A DNA stretch of 64,000 nt from Paraburkholderia hiiakae (GCF_904848665.1 NZ_CAJHCQ010000017.1:62001-126000); one strand, 5' to 3'; numbered from the stretch's first letter, positions 38,407-47,120 are shown. Numbers and translations: made by a program. Notes: generated by a model not told the origin, from the sequence alone.

Positions 38407-39414
38407 CTACGAATCCGCTTTTACGCTGCGTTCGCCCTTCAGTTTGGCCTTCGCAGTGACCGCGCCGAAGTGCGCGCGATATTGCTGCGGTGTGGTGCCC
38501 AGCTTGCGCTTGAATGCCACGCGCAAATGATCGGCGTCGCGCATGCCGCATCGGAAGGCCACGGTTTTCAATGGCGCCGTGCTGTTTTCGAGCATGACGC
38601 GCGCCGCGTCGATGCGTGCGCTCTCGACAAATTCGGCGGGCGTCACGTTGGTATCGCGCACGAAGATTCTCGCGAAGGTGCGCTTGCTCATCTTCGCAAC
38701 GGCGGCGAGCACTTCCACGCCCAGATCCTCATTCAGATGTCCGAGCACGTACTGCTGCACCTGGGCAATGGGCGACGACGCCTCCGCGTAGGGCGTGAGG
38801 TACGGGCTGAACTGCGACTGGCCGCCCGCGCGCTGCACGAACACCACCAACCGCCGCGCCACGTTCAGCGCGATTTCCGGACCGTGGTCCTGAGCCAGCA
38901 GGTACAACGAAAGATCGATGCCCGCCGTCACGCCCGCCGAGGTATAGAGATTGCCGTCCTGAATGAAGATCCGGTCGAATTCGACGTTCGCAGTGGGGCA
39001 CATCGCGGCGAGGGTGGCGGCGTCGTTCCAGTGCGTTGTGACGGTGCGCTCGTCGAGCAAGCCCGCGCGCGCGAGCGTCAGCGCGCCGTTGCAGATGGAT
39101 CCGAAGCGCCGGGCGCGTGCGCTGGCTTCGCGCAGCCATGCGTGCGCCGCATCGGCAAGCGGTTGCTCCACGAGCGAGGGTCCACCTGCAACAAGCAGCA
39201 AATCGTAGTGGCCGCGTGCCTCCTCGAAGTACCGGTCCGCGCCGATGCGCACGCCGCTCGAGCAGCGTACGGTGTCGCGCTCCGTTGCGATCAGCTCTAG
39301 CTGGTATTGCGCCTCGGGTGCGAGCAGCCGATTGGCCTCCGAGAAAACGTCGGTGGGCCCGAACACGTCGAGGGCCTGGACGCCTGGAAAGACAAGAAGC
39401 GCAACGGTAAGCAT
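38407..39414 (-). CDS. GlxA-type transcriptional regulator (DJ-1/PfpI + AraC domains)
   Basis: A 335-residue regulator of the same design as its convergent neighbour but clearly different in sequence. The DJ-1-like domain starts LTVALLVFPGVQALDVFGPT with RRFGSICNGALTLARAGLLD at the elbow. The AraC domain contains VAKMSKRTFARIFVRDTNVT and CGMRDADHLRVAFKRKLGTT. It begins 39 bp after the MFS stop on the same strand, so it is probably co-transcribed with the exporter and may regulate it. Confidence 0.9.
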   Translation of the reverse strand: MLTVALLVFPGVQALDVFGPTDVFSEANRLLAPEAQYQLELIATERDTVRCSSGVRIGADRYFEEARGHYDLLLVAGGPSLVEQPLADAAHAWLREASARARRFGSICNGALTLARAGLLDERTVTTHWNDAATLAAMCPTANVEFDRIFIQDGNLYTSAGVTAGIDLSLYLLAQDHGPEIALNVARRLVVFVQRAGGQSQFSPYLTPYAEASSPIAQVQQYVLGHLNEDLGVEVLAAVAKMSKRTFARIFVRDTNVTPAEFVESARIDAARVMLENSTAPLKTVAFRCGMRDADHLRVAFKRKLGTTPQQYRAHFGAVTAKAKLKGERSVKADS

Positions 39415-39453
39415 CGGTTTGGACGAGGAGCGTAGTCAGGGGTCGGAGTCTCG

Positions 39454-40851
39454 CTAGCGTCGCGCGAGAATATGCGCGCCCGCGCTGCGCGGCAGCAGCA
39501 CACTGTCCGCCACGCCTAACGCCGCGAGCGCAGTGATGAACCAGAACGCCAGGTGGAAGTCGGCGGCGGCAGCCGTGCCGGCGTGCGTGCCGCGCAGCGC
39601 CTCGGCAACCGACAGCGCCAGCGCGCCTACGGCGATCCCCATGCCGGCGTTCATCTGCTGCAGCACGGAGAACAGTGTCGTCGCATCGCGCATTTGCGCC
39701 TGAGGCACGTCGGCGAAACCGATGGTGTTCAGCGCGGTGAACTGCATCGAGCGCACGAGGCCGCTGAAGAACAGCAGCGCCGCCACGATCACGCGCGGCG
39801 TGTCGGCCCCGAGCAGCGTGAAGCCCGCGAAGCCGAGCGCGACCAGTGTGCCGTTGGCAATCAGCACAGTGCGAAAGCCGAAGCGGTTCATGATCCACGT
39901 GGTGCCCGGCTTCATGCACAAATTGCCGGCGAACAGCCACAGCAGCAGCGCGCCCGAAGCCACGGCGCTCCACCCGAACGCCACCTGGAACATCAGCGGC
40001 AACAGAAACGGCGCGGTGCCGATGGCCGTGCGAAAGAGCGAGCCGCCGAACACGGTCACGCGAAACGTGTTGATCTTCACGGGCGCGAGGTCGAACAGCG
40101 GATGCGGCACGCGGCGCAAATGCACGACGGCAGCCGCCAATAGCGCAACGCCCGCCACACACGTACCGATCGACACGAAAGCGGTGACGTCCGAGCGGCT
40201 CGCCATCTCGATGCCGCTCATGACGCACGCGAAGCCCAGGCCGCTCAGCACGAACCCGAAGGTGTCGAAGCGCCTGGGTTGCGTGTGCTCGTCGCGCAGG
40301 AGCATCAGTGCGGCGACGAGCGCGGCCACGCCGAGCGGCAGGTTGAGCAGGAAGATCCAGTGCCAGCTCCAGTGCGTGCTGATCCAGCCGCCGAGCGGCG
40401 GCCCGAGAATAGGCGCGACCAGCGCGGGCCAGGTGAGGATCGCAATGGCGCGCACGATCTCGTGCTTCGGCGTGTCGCGCAGCACGACGAGCCGGCCCAC
40501 CGGCACCATCATCGCGCCGCCTAGCCCCTGCAGCACGCGCGCGGCGGTGAACGCAAAGAGGCCGGTGCTCATCGCGCAGAGCAGCGAGGCCACGCTGAAC
40601 ACCGTGATGGCCGTGGCGAACACGCGGCGCGCGCCAAAGCGCTCGGCGAACCAGCCGCTCACGGGAATGAACATCGTCAGCGCGACGAGATAGGCGGAGA
40701 CGCCGATCGAGAGATACGCGGGCGCGGTGTGAAAGTCGCGCGCGATGATGGGCAGCGAAGTGGTGATGACCGTGGCGTCGAGGTTCTCCATGAAGAACGT
40801 TGCGGCCACAAGGAATGCGACGGCGGTGCGGCGATCGAGAGCGTGCAGCAT
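39454..40851 (-). CDS. MFS transporter, DHA2 (EmrB/QacA) family
   Basis: A 465-residue drug:proton antiporter with about 14 membrane helices. Motif MENLDATVITTSLPIIARDF (helix 1) and GWFAERFGARRVFATAI (motif A) are typical, and motif C appears as ALVAPILGPPLGGW. It should export toxic organics across the inner membrane. No membrane-fusion partner is adjacent. The last gene of the probable pair is the DJ-1/AraC regulator downstream. Confidence 0.9.
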   Translation of the reverse strand: MLHALDRRTAVAFLVAATFFMENLDATVITTSLPIIARDFHTAPAYLSIGVSAYLVALTMFIPVSGWFAERFGARRVFATAITVFSVASLLCAMSTGLFAFTAARVLQGLGGAMMVPVGRLVVLRDTPKHEIVRAIAILTWPALVAPILGPPLGGWISTHWSWHWIFLLNLPLGVAALVAALMLLRDEHTQPRRFDTFGFVLSGLGFACVMSGIEMASRSDVTAFVSIGTCVAGVALLAAAVVHLRRVPHPLFDLAPVKINTFRVTVFGGSLFRTAIGTAPFLLPLMFQVAFGWSAVASGALLLWLFAGNLCMKPGTTWIMNRFGFRTVLIANGTLVALGFAGFTLLGADTPRVIVAALLFFSGLVRSMQFTALNTIGFADVPQAQMRDATTLFSVLQQMNAGMGIAVGALALSVAEALRGTHAGTAAAADFHLAFWFITALAALGVADSVLLPRSAGAHILARR

Positions 40852-41005
40852 CAGGCGTGTTCCAGGACGTGATTCATCGTCCGCGGCCAGATTCGGCGCG
40901 GAGTGTCCCTCATTCTACTGAAGTTGGCTCACTCCGTTTGCAGGCACGTTCCCTGCGTGACCTGGTTGGACCATGCGATATCCATCGCAAAGGGAGGTCG
41001 AAACG

Positions 41006-41293
41006 ATGAACAACCAGTCCGACAAGTCCGAACAGCCCGAAGATGCACCGGATCCGCGCGGCACCGATCTGCCCAAGCCGTTTGGGGACGCTGTGCCCGC
41101 ACCTGCCGAGCCGGGTCTCGATCAGCCGTTGCCGCCGAAGACGCACGATTTGCCAACGGAGGAGGCGGGCGAGAGCCCGGGAGAGTCAGATCGAGCGCCG
41201 AACAACGATATTTCCAGGCCACTAGGCGACGCGGTGCCCACGCCGGTCGAGCCGGGCCTCGATCAGCCTTTGCCGCCAAAAAAGCAGCCGTGA
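41006..41293 (+). CDS. Hypothetical small acidic, Pro-rich protein with internal duplication
   Basis: A 95-residue, disordered-looking protein rich in Pro, Asp and Glu, with no signal peptide or membrane segment. A 25-residue unit occurs twice (codons at 41066-41140 and 41207-41281), 19 of 25 residues identical, centred on GDAVPxPxEPGLDQPLPPK. The ATG at 41006 has AGGGAGG 8 nt upstream, better than the ATG at 40973. I do not recognise a characterised family. It could be a stress or binding-linker protein. It stands alone between the MFS and LysR genes. Confidence 0.7.
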   Translation: MNNQSDKSEQPEDAPDPRGTDLPKPFGDAVPAPAEPGLDQPLPPKTHDLPTEEAGESPGESDRAPNNDISRPLGDAVPTPVEPGLDQPLPPKKQP

Positions 41294-41391
41294 CATGAGC
41301 GGCGGTTGCACCAGGCCTTGAGCGCATTCCGCGAAGTTGGCCCAAGCTCGCTGTATTACGATGCAGGGCAAATCGATACGGAGATGATGGG

Positions 41392-42291
41392 ATGAATGAG
41401 CTTCGGGGCCTGCAGTGTTTCGTGACACTCGCCGAAGAACTGAACTTCAGCCGCGCCGCGGAACGTCTGCACATCGCGCAGCCGGCGCTGAGCCAGCAGA
41501 TACGCGCTCTGGAGGACCGCGTGGGCACGCAACTGATCGATCGCACGCGCCGCCCGTTGCGCCTGACGGAAGCGGGCCAGTATCTGGCCACCGAAGCGCG
41601 GCAGATTCTCGGTTCGCTCGCCGAGGTGACGCAGGGCGCGCTGGAGATCGGCGTTGGCCGGCGCGGCTGGCTCAGTATCGGCTTCACGCGCTCGTCGATG
41701 TACAGCGTCCTGCCGCCCGCGCTCAAGGCGTTTCATCAGGCGTATCCGCAGGTCGAACTCAAGCTGTTCGAAATGCTGACCGACGAGCAGACCGACGCGT
41801 TGCGCGACATGCGCATCCATATCGGCATTGGGCGGCAGCCGCTTGCGGAGCCCGGTTACACGACCTTGCCGCTGTTGCGCGAGCGGCTCGTGGTGTTGAT
41901 GGCGTCCGATCATCCGCTCGCCAAACGAAAGAAGGTGCGCATCGACGAGCTCGCCGATACGCCGTTGATCCTCTATCCGAAGCATCAAAATGCGCAGTTC
42001 AAGCGCACGGTGCAGGCGCTCTACCGCGACGCGGGCGTGACGCCATTCGTCGCGCACCAGGCTTACGAGATCCAGACTGCCATTGCACTCGTGGCGGCGG
42101 GGCTTGGTGTGACGGTGGTGGGCGAATCGGTGGCGCGGCATGGCCGCGCCGACGTCGTCGCGCGCCACCTCGACGGCCCCGGCGCCGCGCAGCGCACCGT
42201 GTTGGCGGCGACATTCCGCAGCGACGATGCCTCGCCGCATCTGCGCGCGTTTCTCGAGTGCCTGCCGCCGCCGCTTGCCAGCACACTATAA
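41392..42291 (+). CDS. LysR-family regulator of the downstream aromatic-acid genes
   Basis: A 299-residue LysR regulator. The N-terminal winged helix has the classic FVTLAEELNFSRAAERLHIA and QPALSQQIRALEDRVGTQLI. The co-inducer domain (about 90-295) is of the CatM/BenM-like type. It is read in the same direction as the MFS-LigJ-LigK genes, and a palindrome overlaps its stop. Its position resembles galR in gallate clusters, so a dicarboxylic or aromatic inducer is likely. Confidence 0.9.
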   Translation: MNELRGLQCFVTLAEELNFSRAAERLHIAQPALSQQIRALEDRVGTQLIDRTRRPLRLTEAGQYLATEARQILGSLAEVTQGALEIGVGRRGWLSIGFTRSSMYSVLPPALKAFHQAYPQVELKLFEMLTDEQTDALRDMRIHIGIGRQPLAEPGYTTLPLLRERLVVLMASDHPLAKRKKVRIDELADTPLILYPKHQNAQFKRTVQALYRDAGVTPFVAHQAYEIQTAIALVAAGLGVTVVGESVARHGRADVVARHLDGPGAAQRTVLAATFRSDDASPHLRAFLECLPPPLASTL

Positions 42292-42314
42292 GCGCACGCT
42301 TATAGAAGCATAAG
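42286..42314. promoter_or_regulatory. Palindromic LysR-type operator at the LysR-MFS junction
   Basis: CTATAAGC (42286-42293), GCAC, GCTTATAG (42298-42305) is a perfect 8-bp inverted repeat that overlaps the LysR stop. CTTAT (42299-42303) can also be read with ATAAG (42310-42314), giving overlapping half-sites. It is about 150 bp upstream of the MFS start. Confidence 0.55.
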
Positions 42315-42460
42315 TATCGCGTCTTGGACTCGACGCTCCCCGCTTCTTATTATCGAAACTCAGGCGTCCCGTCTCGTGGGGTGCCGCCGGCGGCGGTCAT
42401 CGCTGCGGGCCGATAACGATGCAGCGACGGCACCGCCCGTCGCCATGAGGCGGAGACAGC

Positions 42461-43789
42461 ATGAGTCACTTCGACGAAGCAGCAACCATGCGAAAGGTTT
42501 ACAAGCGGCTTGTGCCGCTGCTTTTCTGCATGATGTTTTTCAATTATCTGGACCGTATCAATATCGGTTTCGCCGCGCTCGACATGAATTCGGACATGGG
42601 CTTCGACCCAGCCGTGTTCGGCTTCGCGGGCAGCATTTTCTTTGTCGGCTACATGCTGCTGGAAGTGCCCAGCAATCTGTTGTTGCACCGCGTGGGCGCG
42701 CGCCGCTGGATCGCGCGCATTCTGCTCACGTGGGGCGCCGTTGCGGCCGCAACGGCCTTCGTGTTCAACGCCTCGAGCTTCTACGTGCTGCGCTTTTTGC
42801 TGGGCGTGATGGAAGCGGGCTTTCTGCCGGGCATTGCGGTCTATCTGACCTACTGGTTTCCGGAGCGCTACCGCGCCCGCGCCGTGGGCGGGTACATCAT
42901 CGCGGGGTCGTTCTCGGCCGTGCTCGGCGGTCCGCTCTCGACCACGCTAATGACCTACGCGAACGGTGTGCTCGGCATGCACGGCTGGCAGTGGATGTTC
43001 ATTCTCGAAGGCGTGCCCGCCATGCTGCTCGGCCTCATTACGCTGCGCATCATGACCGAGCGTCCCGCCGACGCCGACTGGCTTTCCGTGGAAGAGAAGC
43101 AATGGCTCGAGTCCACGCTCGCCACGGAACGCGAGGCGCTTGGCGGCCATCGGCATTTTTCGCTGCTGAAGGTGGCTAGCGATATTCGCGTCTGGAGCCT
43201 CGCGTGTCTGTTCGGCTGCGCGCTGGTCGGCATTTACGGGCTCTTCCTGTGGCTGCCGCAGATCGTGAAGAGCCTGGGACATCTCAACAACATCGAAGTG
43301 GGCTTCCTCTCCGCCGCGCCGCCGCTCTTGGGCGTGCTGGGCACGTACCTCGTGAGCCGCAGCTCGGATCGCACCGGCGACCGCAAATATCACCTCGCGT
43401 TCGTCTACGGCATGAGCGCACTCGCGATTGCGGGCAGCGCGTATGCGCCGAATCCGCTGCTGGCGTATGCGCTGCTTTGCGTGACGGGCCTCTTCATCTA
43501 CGCGGGCAACCCGCTGTTCTGGAGTCTGGCCGCTTCGTTCAGAACCGGCGCTGCGGGCGCGGCAACGATTGCGCTCATCAATACGATCGCGCAGTTCGGC
43601 GGCGTAGTAGGGCCGTGGAGCATTGGTCTCGTGCGCCACGCCACCGGCAGTTTCAAGTTCGCGCTGCTTACCATCGCCGCTTTCCTCGTGGTCGCCACGC
43701 TCATTGCCATCGTGATGCGCGTGAAGCCCGCCGGGAACGGCGCCTCGACCCCGGCGCTCGTTGGCCGCAATGAAGCGACGGAAAGCTGA
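42461..43789 (+). CDS. MFS transporter, anion:cation symporter family
   Basis: A 442-residue importer with 12 membrane helices of the ACS family, which carries organic anions such as aromatic acids, phthalate and tartrate. Family segments are FFNYLDRINIGFAALDMNSD, GYMLLEVPSNLLLHRVGARR and LRFLLGVMEAGFLPGIAVYL. The ATG at 42461 has GGAGA upstream. It is 34 bp before the hydratase gene, so it probably imports the substrate of that pathway. Confidence 0.9.
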   Translation: MSHFDEAATMRKVYKRLVPLLFCMMFFNYLDRINIGFAALDMNSDMGFDPAVFGFAGSIFFVGYMLLEVPSNLLLHRVGARRWIARILLTWGAVAAATAFVFNASSFYVLRFLLGVMEAGFLPGIAVYLTYWFPERYRARAVGGYIIAGSFSAVLGGPLSTTLMTYANGVLGMHGWQWMFILEGVPAMLLGLITLRIMTERPADADWLSVEEKQWLESTLATEREALGGHRHFSLLKVASDIRVWSLACLFGCALVGIYGLFLWLPQIVKSLGHLNNIEVGFLSAAPPLLGVLGTYLVSRSSDRTGDRKYHLAFVYGMSALAIAGSAYAPNPLLAYALLCVTGLFIYAGNPLFWSLAASFRTGAAGAATIALINTIAQFGGVVGPWSIGLVRHATGSFKFALLTIAAFLVVATLIAIVMRVKPAGNGASTPALVGRNEATES

Positions 43790-43823
43790 TTGTTATCGTC
43801 CGTACACCTGATGGAATTGTTAC

Positions 43824-44864
43824 ATGATCATTGATTGCCACGGCCACTACACGACCTCGCCGCCCCAGCACGAAGCCTGGCGCGCTAAACAGATTGCCGC
43901 GCTCAAGGACGGCACGCCGGTGCCACCGCGCCCAACGATTACCGACGACGAGATTCGCGAGAGTATCGAAAGCGGCCAACGCAGCATTCAGCGCGAGCGC
44001 GGCACGGACCTGACGATTTTCTCCCCGCGCGCCGCCGGCATGGGGCACCACCAGGCGGGCGAAGCGGCGAATGCGCTTTGGTCCGGCGCATGCAATGACC
44101 TGGTGCATCGCGTGTGCTCGCTTTTTCCGCAGTATTTCGTGGGCGTTTGCCAGTTGCCGCAGGCGCCGGGCGTGTCGCCGGAAAACTGCATTCCCGAGTT
44201 GCAACGCTGCGTGGAGGAGTTGGGATTCGTTGGCTGCAACCTGAATCCCGATCCCTCGGGCGGGCACTGGTCGGGGCCGCCGGTCACGGACCGCTCGTGG
44301 TATCCGCTTTACGAGGCCATGGTGGAGCTCGACGTGCCCGCGATGATTCACGTTTCATCGTCGTGCAATCCTAACTTTCATGCGACGGGCGCGCACTACC
44401 TCAACGGCGACACCTCGGTGTTCATGCAGTTGCTGCAGGGCGACCTCTTCGCCGACTTCCCGACGTTGCGCTTCATCATTCCGCATGGCGGCGGCGCGGT
44501 GCCCTATCACTGGGGGCGTTATCGCGGCCTGGCGCAGGACATGAAACGGCCGCTTCTGAAGGACTATCTCCTCAAGAATGTGTTCTTCGATACCTGCGTG
44601 TACCACCAGCCGGGTTCCGACCTGCTCGCCAAGGTGATTCCGGTCGAGAACATCCTGTTCGCCTCGGAGACGATCGGCGCGGTGCAGGGCATCGACCCGG
44701 AAACCGGGCACTACTACGACGACACGCGCCGCTACATCGACGCGAACGAATGGCTCAGCGACGCCGATCGGCAACGCATTTACGAAGGCAACGCGCGTGC
44801 GGTGTACAACCGCCTTTCCGCGCAGATCGAACGACAAACCGCACTGGAAGGGATGACGAAATGA
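43824..44864 (+). CDS. ligJ: 4-oxalomesaconate hydratase-like amidohydrolase (LigJ type)
   Basis: A 346-residue amidohydrolase-fold enzyme. The start MIIDCHGHYTTSP carries the metal-binding HxH (His6, His8), with further ligands likely in AMIHVSSSCNPNF and FIIPHGGGAVPYHWGR. It resembles LigJ of protocatechuate 4,5-cleavage, which hydrates 4-oxalomesaconate to 4-carboxy-4-hydroxy-2-oxoadipate. The next gene encodes the matching aldolase and overlaps by 4 bp, which supports the call. A related decarboxylase of the same fold is an alternative. Confidence 0.82.
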   Translation: MIIDCHGHYTTSPPQHEAWRAKQIAALKDGTPVPPRPTITDDEIRESIESGQRSIQRERGTDLTIFSPRAAGMGHHQAGEAANALWSGACNDLVHRVCSLFPQYFVGVCQLPQAPGVSPENCIPELQRCVEELGFVGCNLNPDPSGGHWSGPPVTDRSWYPLYEAMVELDVPAMIHVSSSCNPNFHATGAHYLNGDTSVFMQLLQGDLFADFPTLRFIIPHGGGAVPYHWGRYRGLAQDMKRPLLKDYLLKNVFFDTCVYHQPGSDLLAKVIPVENILFASETIGAVQGIDPETGHYYDDTRRYIDANEWLSDADRQRIYEGNARAVYNRLSAQIERQTALEGMTK

Positions 44865-45544
44865 ATCAGAGTTCAAACCCGATCGGCTGGCGCGAAAACG
44901 CATCCGCTTCGCAGGCCAGCGAAGCGACGCTCGCCGCGTTGCGCGAACTGGCCGTGTCGCTCCTGAGCGACAACATGGCCCGCTCGAGCGGTATTCTCGG
45001 CCTGCAGCCGTTCCACAAGGCGAAGCCGATGGCGGGCACGGCCGTGACGGTGCGCACGCGCCCCGGCGACAATCTTGCCATTCATCGCGCCTTCGACTTC
45101 TGCCGGCCCGGAGACGTGCTCGTGATCGATGGCGCAGGTGAAGTGAGCCAGGCGTTGATGGGCGACATCATGTCGAGCTACGCGGAGAGCCTCGGCGTGC
45201 GGGGACTCGTGATCGACGGCGCGATTCGCGACGTTGGCGCGATTCGCGAGCGCGACTTTCCCGTTTATGCGCGCGGCGTGACGCATCGCGGACCCTACAA
45301 GAACGGGCCTGGCGAAATCAATGTGCCCGTGACCATCGGCAGGATGGTCGTCAATCCCGGCGACATCATCGTCGGCGACGAGGACGGCTTGCTCGCCATT
45401 GCACCCGAAGATGTGGAAACCGTCATTGCGGGCGCGCGCAAGCAAGGCGAAAAGGAGGCCGCCGCATTGCAGGCGATAGCCGAAGGCCGCTTCGACCGCG
45501 CATGGGTGGTGCCGCATATCGAACGCATGAGAGGCGGGGCTTGA
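44861..45544 (+). CDS. ligK: 4-carboxy-4-hydroxy-2-oxoadipate aldolase (RraA fold)
   Basis: A 227-residue class II pyruvate aldolase of the LigK/GalC/ProA type. It splits 4-carboxy-4-hydroxy-2-oxoadipate into pyruvate and oxaloacetate. The RraA-like core has GDVLVIDGAGEVSQALMGDI and GLVIDGAIRDVGAIRERDFP, whose Arg and Asp bind substrate and metal. The ATG at 44861 sits in the hydratase stop. Together with the hydratase it performs the last two steps of the 4,5-cleavage route. Confidence 0.88.
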   Translation: MNQSSNPIGWRENASASQASEATLAALRELAVSLLSDNMARSSGILGLQPFHKAKPMAGTAVTVRTRPGDNLAIHRAFDFCRPGDVLVIDGAGEVSQALMGDIMSSYAESLGVRGLVIDGAIRDVGAIRERDFPVYARGVTHRGPYKNGPGEINVPVTIGRMVVNPGDIIVGDEDGLLAIAPEDVETVIAGARKQGEKEAAALQAIAEGRFDRAWVVPHIERMRGGA

Positions 45545-45626
45545 TGATCTCACGCGGCGCCAGGCGTTAAGATGCGCGCTGGAGCCGTTACGCTCCCTGG
45601 CTCAACCGCAGACCCATTCTTGCTCC

Positions 45627-46019
45627 ATGACCCGATACCTTGACGCTGCCGCGCTGCGCGCACTCGCCGTACTTGCGGAGCGAACCGAGCCGCCGCCGTG
45701 CACCTGCACGAAAACGCCACTCGATGGCTGGCAATCGCAACCGCTTTCGCTCGACGAGCGGCAACTGGAACAGATCGGCACGCTCGTATGCGCGGACGAA
45801 GCCGAGGCGACCTTTGCCGAACATCTGCCGGGGGGAGCAGGCTACTGGTCGGAGAATGCGCCGATCGCGCCCCGGCACTTTCCCTATAACCGTTGTGGTG
45901 TCTGGAAATGCACGCTGTGCGGACGCCTTTACCTTCGCTACACGGAAGGCGGCGGCTATTTCGTCGATCAGCGCATCCGTGCGTTGAAAGCGCGCTTGAT
46001 CGAGGATGTGCCGCTTTGA
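45627..46019 (+). CDS. Conserved hypothetical protein with cysteine pairs
   Basis: A 130-residue soluble protein I cannot assign. Cysteines at 25 and 27 (CTC) and at 90, 95 and 98 (CGVWKCTLCGR) could form a zinc site of the ribbon type, followed by LYLRYTEGGGYFVDQRIRAL. It starts at the ATG at 45627 and is followed by a strong terminator. It may be a Burkholderia-restricted protein, since no characterised family comes to mind. Confidence 0.7.
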   Translation: MTRYLDAAALRALAVLAERTEPPPCTCTKTPLDGWQSQPLSLDERQLEQIGTLVCADEAEATFAEHLPGGAGYWSENAPIAPRHFPYNRCGVWKCTLCGRLYLRYTEGGGYFVDQRIRALKARLIEDVPL

Positions 46020-46070
46020 GGCGTTGAGCGCTTGCCCCGTCAAAACAGCGCGGGTCGCCACGATAAAAAG

Positions 46071-46104
46071 CCAGCGGATGAGAAAATCGTCCGCTGGTTT
46101 TTTT
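46071..46104 (+). terminator. Strong rho-independent terminator
   Basis: CCAGCGGA (46071-46078), 11-nt loop, TCCGCTGG (46090-46097), then seven T (46098-46104). It ends the Cys-rich hypothetical gene. The A-run before the stem would allow use on the other strand too. Confidence 0.93.
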
Positions 46105-46208
46105 GTTTCCCTGGCTTCTTCGGCCCTTCGGTCACTTATGGTTATGGTGTTTCGCACCGTGCCGGCTCCGCGAGCGCGGACTGATTCCAATCATCATTAA
46201 ACCAGCGC

Positions 46209-46723
46209 ATGGGTATTCGGGAACTCGCCAAAGTACTGAAGCTGTCCGTTTCCACCGTGTCGCGCGCCTTGAACGACAGCGATGGGGTGGGCGCCGAAAC
46301 GCGCGAGCGCGTGCGCGCCGCCGCGCTCGAGCATGGCTACGCGCCTGGCAAGTCGGCCGCGAGCCTGCGCCGGGGGCGGCTCGACACGATCTACGTGCGG
46401 CCGAATACGCTGCTCGCGATCGGGACCGAGGACCAGCGTCCCGATTACGACTACGCATCGCGCAGCGAGCTACATCTGTTCGAGCTGGCCGATGGCGCGA
46501 GCGCGGCGCGTGCGTGACGCACGTCAGCGTGACCCGGCGCGGCGATACGCTGAATGTGCGATACGACGGCGTGAAGGGATCGTTGCCGCTGACACTGCGG
46601 CAATGGCCCGAGCTGCGTGACGCTGGAGGAGCTGGAGGATTGAGGGCGCACGCCGGAGAATCAGGCGTGGTGGTGCAGTTGCCGGCAGGCGAGGGAGAAG
46701 TGGTTTTGCGCATCCAGGCGTAA
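46209..46723 (+). pseudogene. LacI-family N terminus fused to alpha-xylosidase (GH31) C terminus, deletion scar
   Basis: Residues 1 to about 61 are a LacI DNA-binding domain (LAKVLKLSVSTVSRALNDSD, GYAPGKSAASLRRGRLDTI). In the same frame from about 46392 the sequence becomes YVRPNTLLAIGTEDQRPDYD and ELHLFELADGAS, which resembles the C-terminal end of YicI-type alpha-xylosidases. The frame stops at 46517, but the enzyme tail continues in another frame to 46723 (THVSVTRRGDTLNVRYDG), so there is also a frameshift near 46500-46515. The simplest reading is a deletion that joined a regulator start to the end of its sugar operon. Confidence 0.75.
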
Positions 46724-46752
46724 AGCCAGGATCGCGAACGCCAGAAATACAA

Positions 46753-46790
46753 CTAGCCCGCCATCGCAACACACTGCAATGGCGGGCTAG
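46753..46790 (-). terminator. Terminator hairpin of DUF4148 gene (possibly bidirectional)
   Basis: CTAGCCCGCCAT (46753-46764), 14-nt loop, ATGGCGGGCTAG (46779-46790): a perfect 12-bp stem. On the minus strand it is followed by TTGTATTTC. It lies about 60 bp past the stop of the minus-strand DUF4148 gene and may also end the chimeric remnant. Confidence 0.75.
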
Positions 46791-46853
46791 AGGGCAACAG
46801 CTACACAACAGCCAGGCAACAACGACAAAGCGCGGCTTATTCAGCCTGACAGC

Positions 46854-47120
46854 TTACTGCGCGGCTTGACCTGCTTGCGACGAACCGTTGTTCACGCCGC
46901 CCACTGCGCTGTTCTGCGCAGCGACACGAGCTTCAGCAGCTTGAACGTTCGCCGGATATTCATTGGGGTTCGAACGCGCCGGATTGAAGCCGGCCTTTTC
47001 GACCTGGACCATGTCTGCACGGACTTGCGCGCGCGTCACGGGCTGGTTCGACTGGGCGAACACGGCGACGGGAGCGGCGAGGGCGGCAGCGATAACAACG
47101 GCTTGGACGAGCGATTTCAT
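46854..47120 (-). CDS. DUF4148 domain-containing small secreted protein
   Basis: An 88-residue protein of the Burkholderia-typical DUF4148 family. The signal peptide MKSLVQAVVIAAALAAPVAVFA precedes QSNQPVTRAQVRADMVQVEK and the family pattern GFNPARSNPNEYPANVQAAE. It should be periplasmic or secreted; the function is unknown. The ATG at 47120 has GGAGG 8 nt upstream. It is monocistronic, with its own promoter and terminator visible. Confidence 0.92.
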   Translation of the reverse strand: MKSLVQAVVIAAALAAPVAVFAQSNQPVTRAQVRADMVQVEKAGFNPARSNPNEYPANVQAAEARVAAQNSAVGGVNNGSSQAGQAAQ

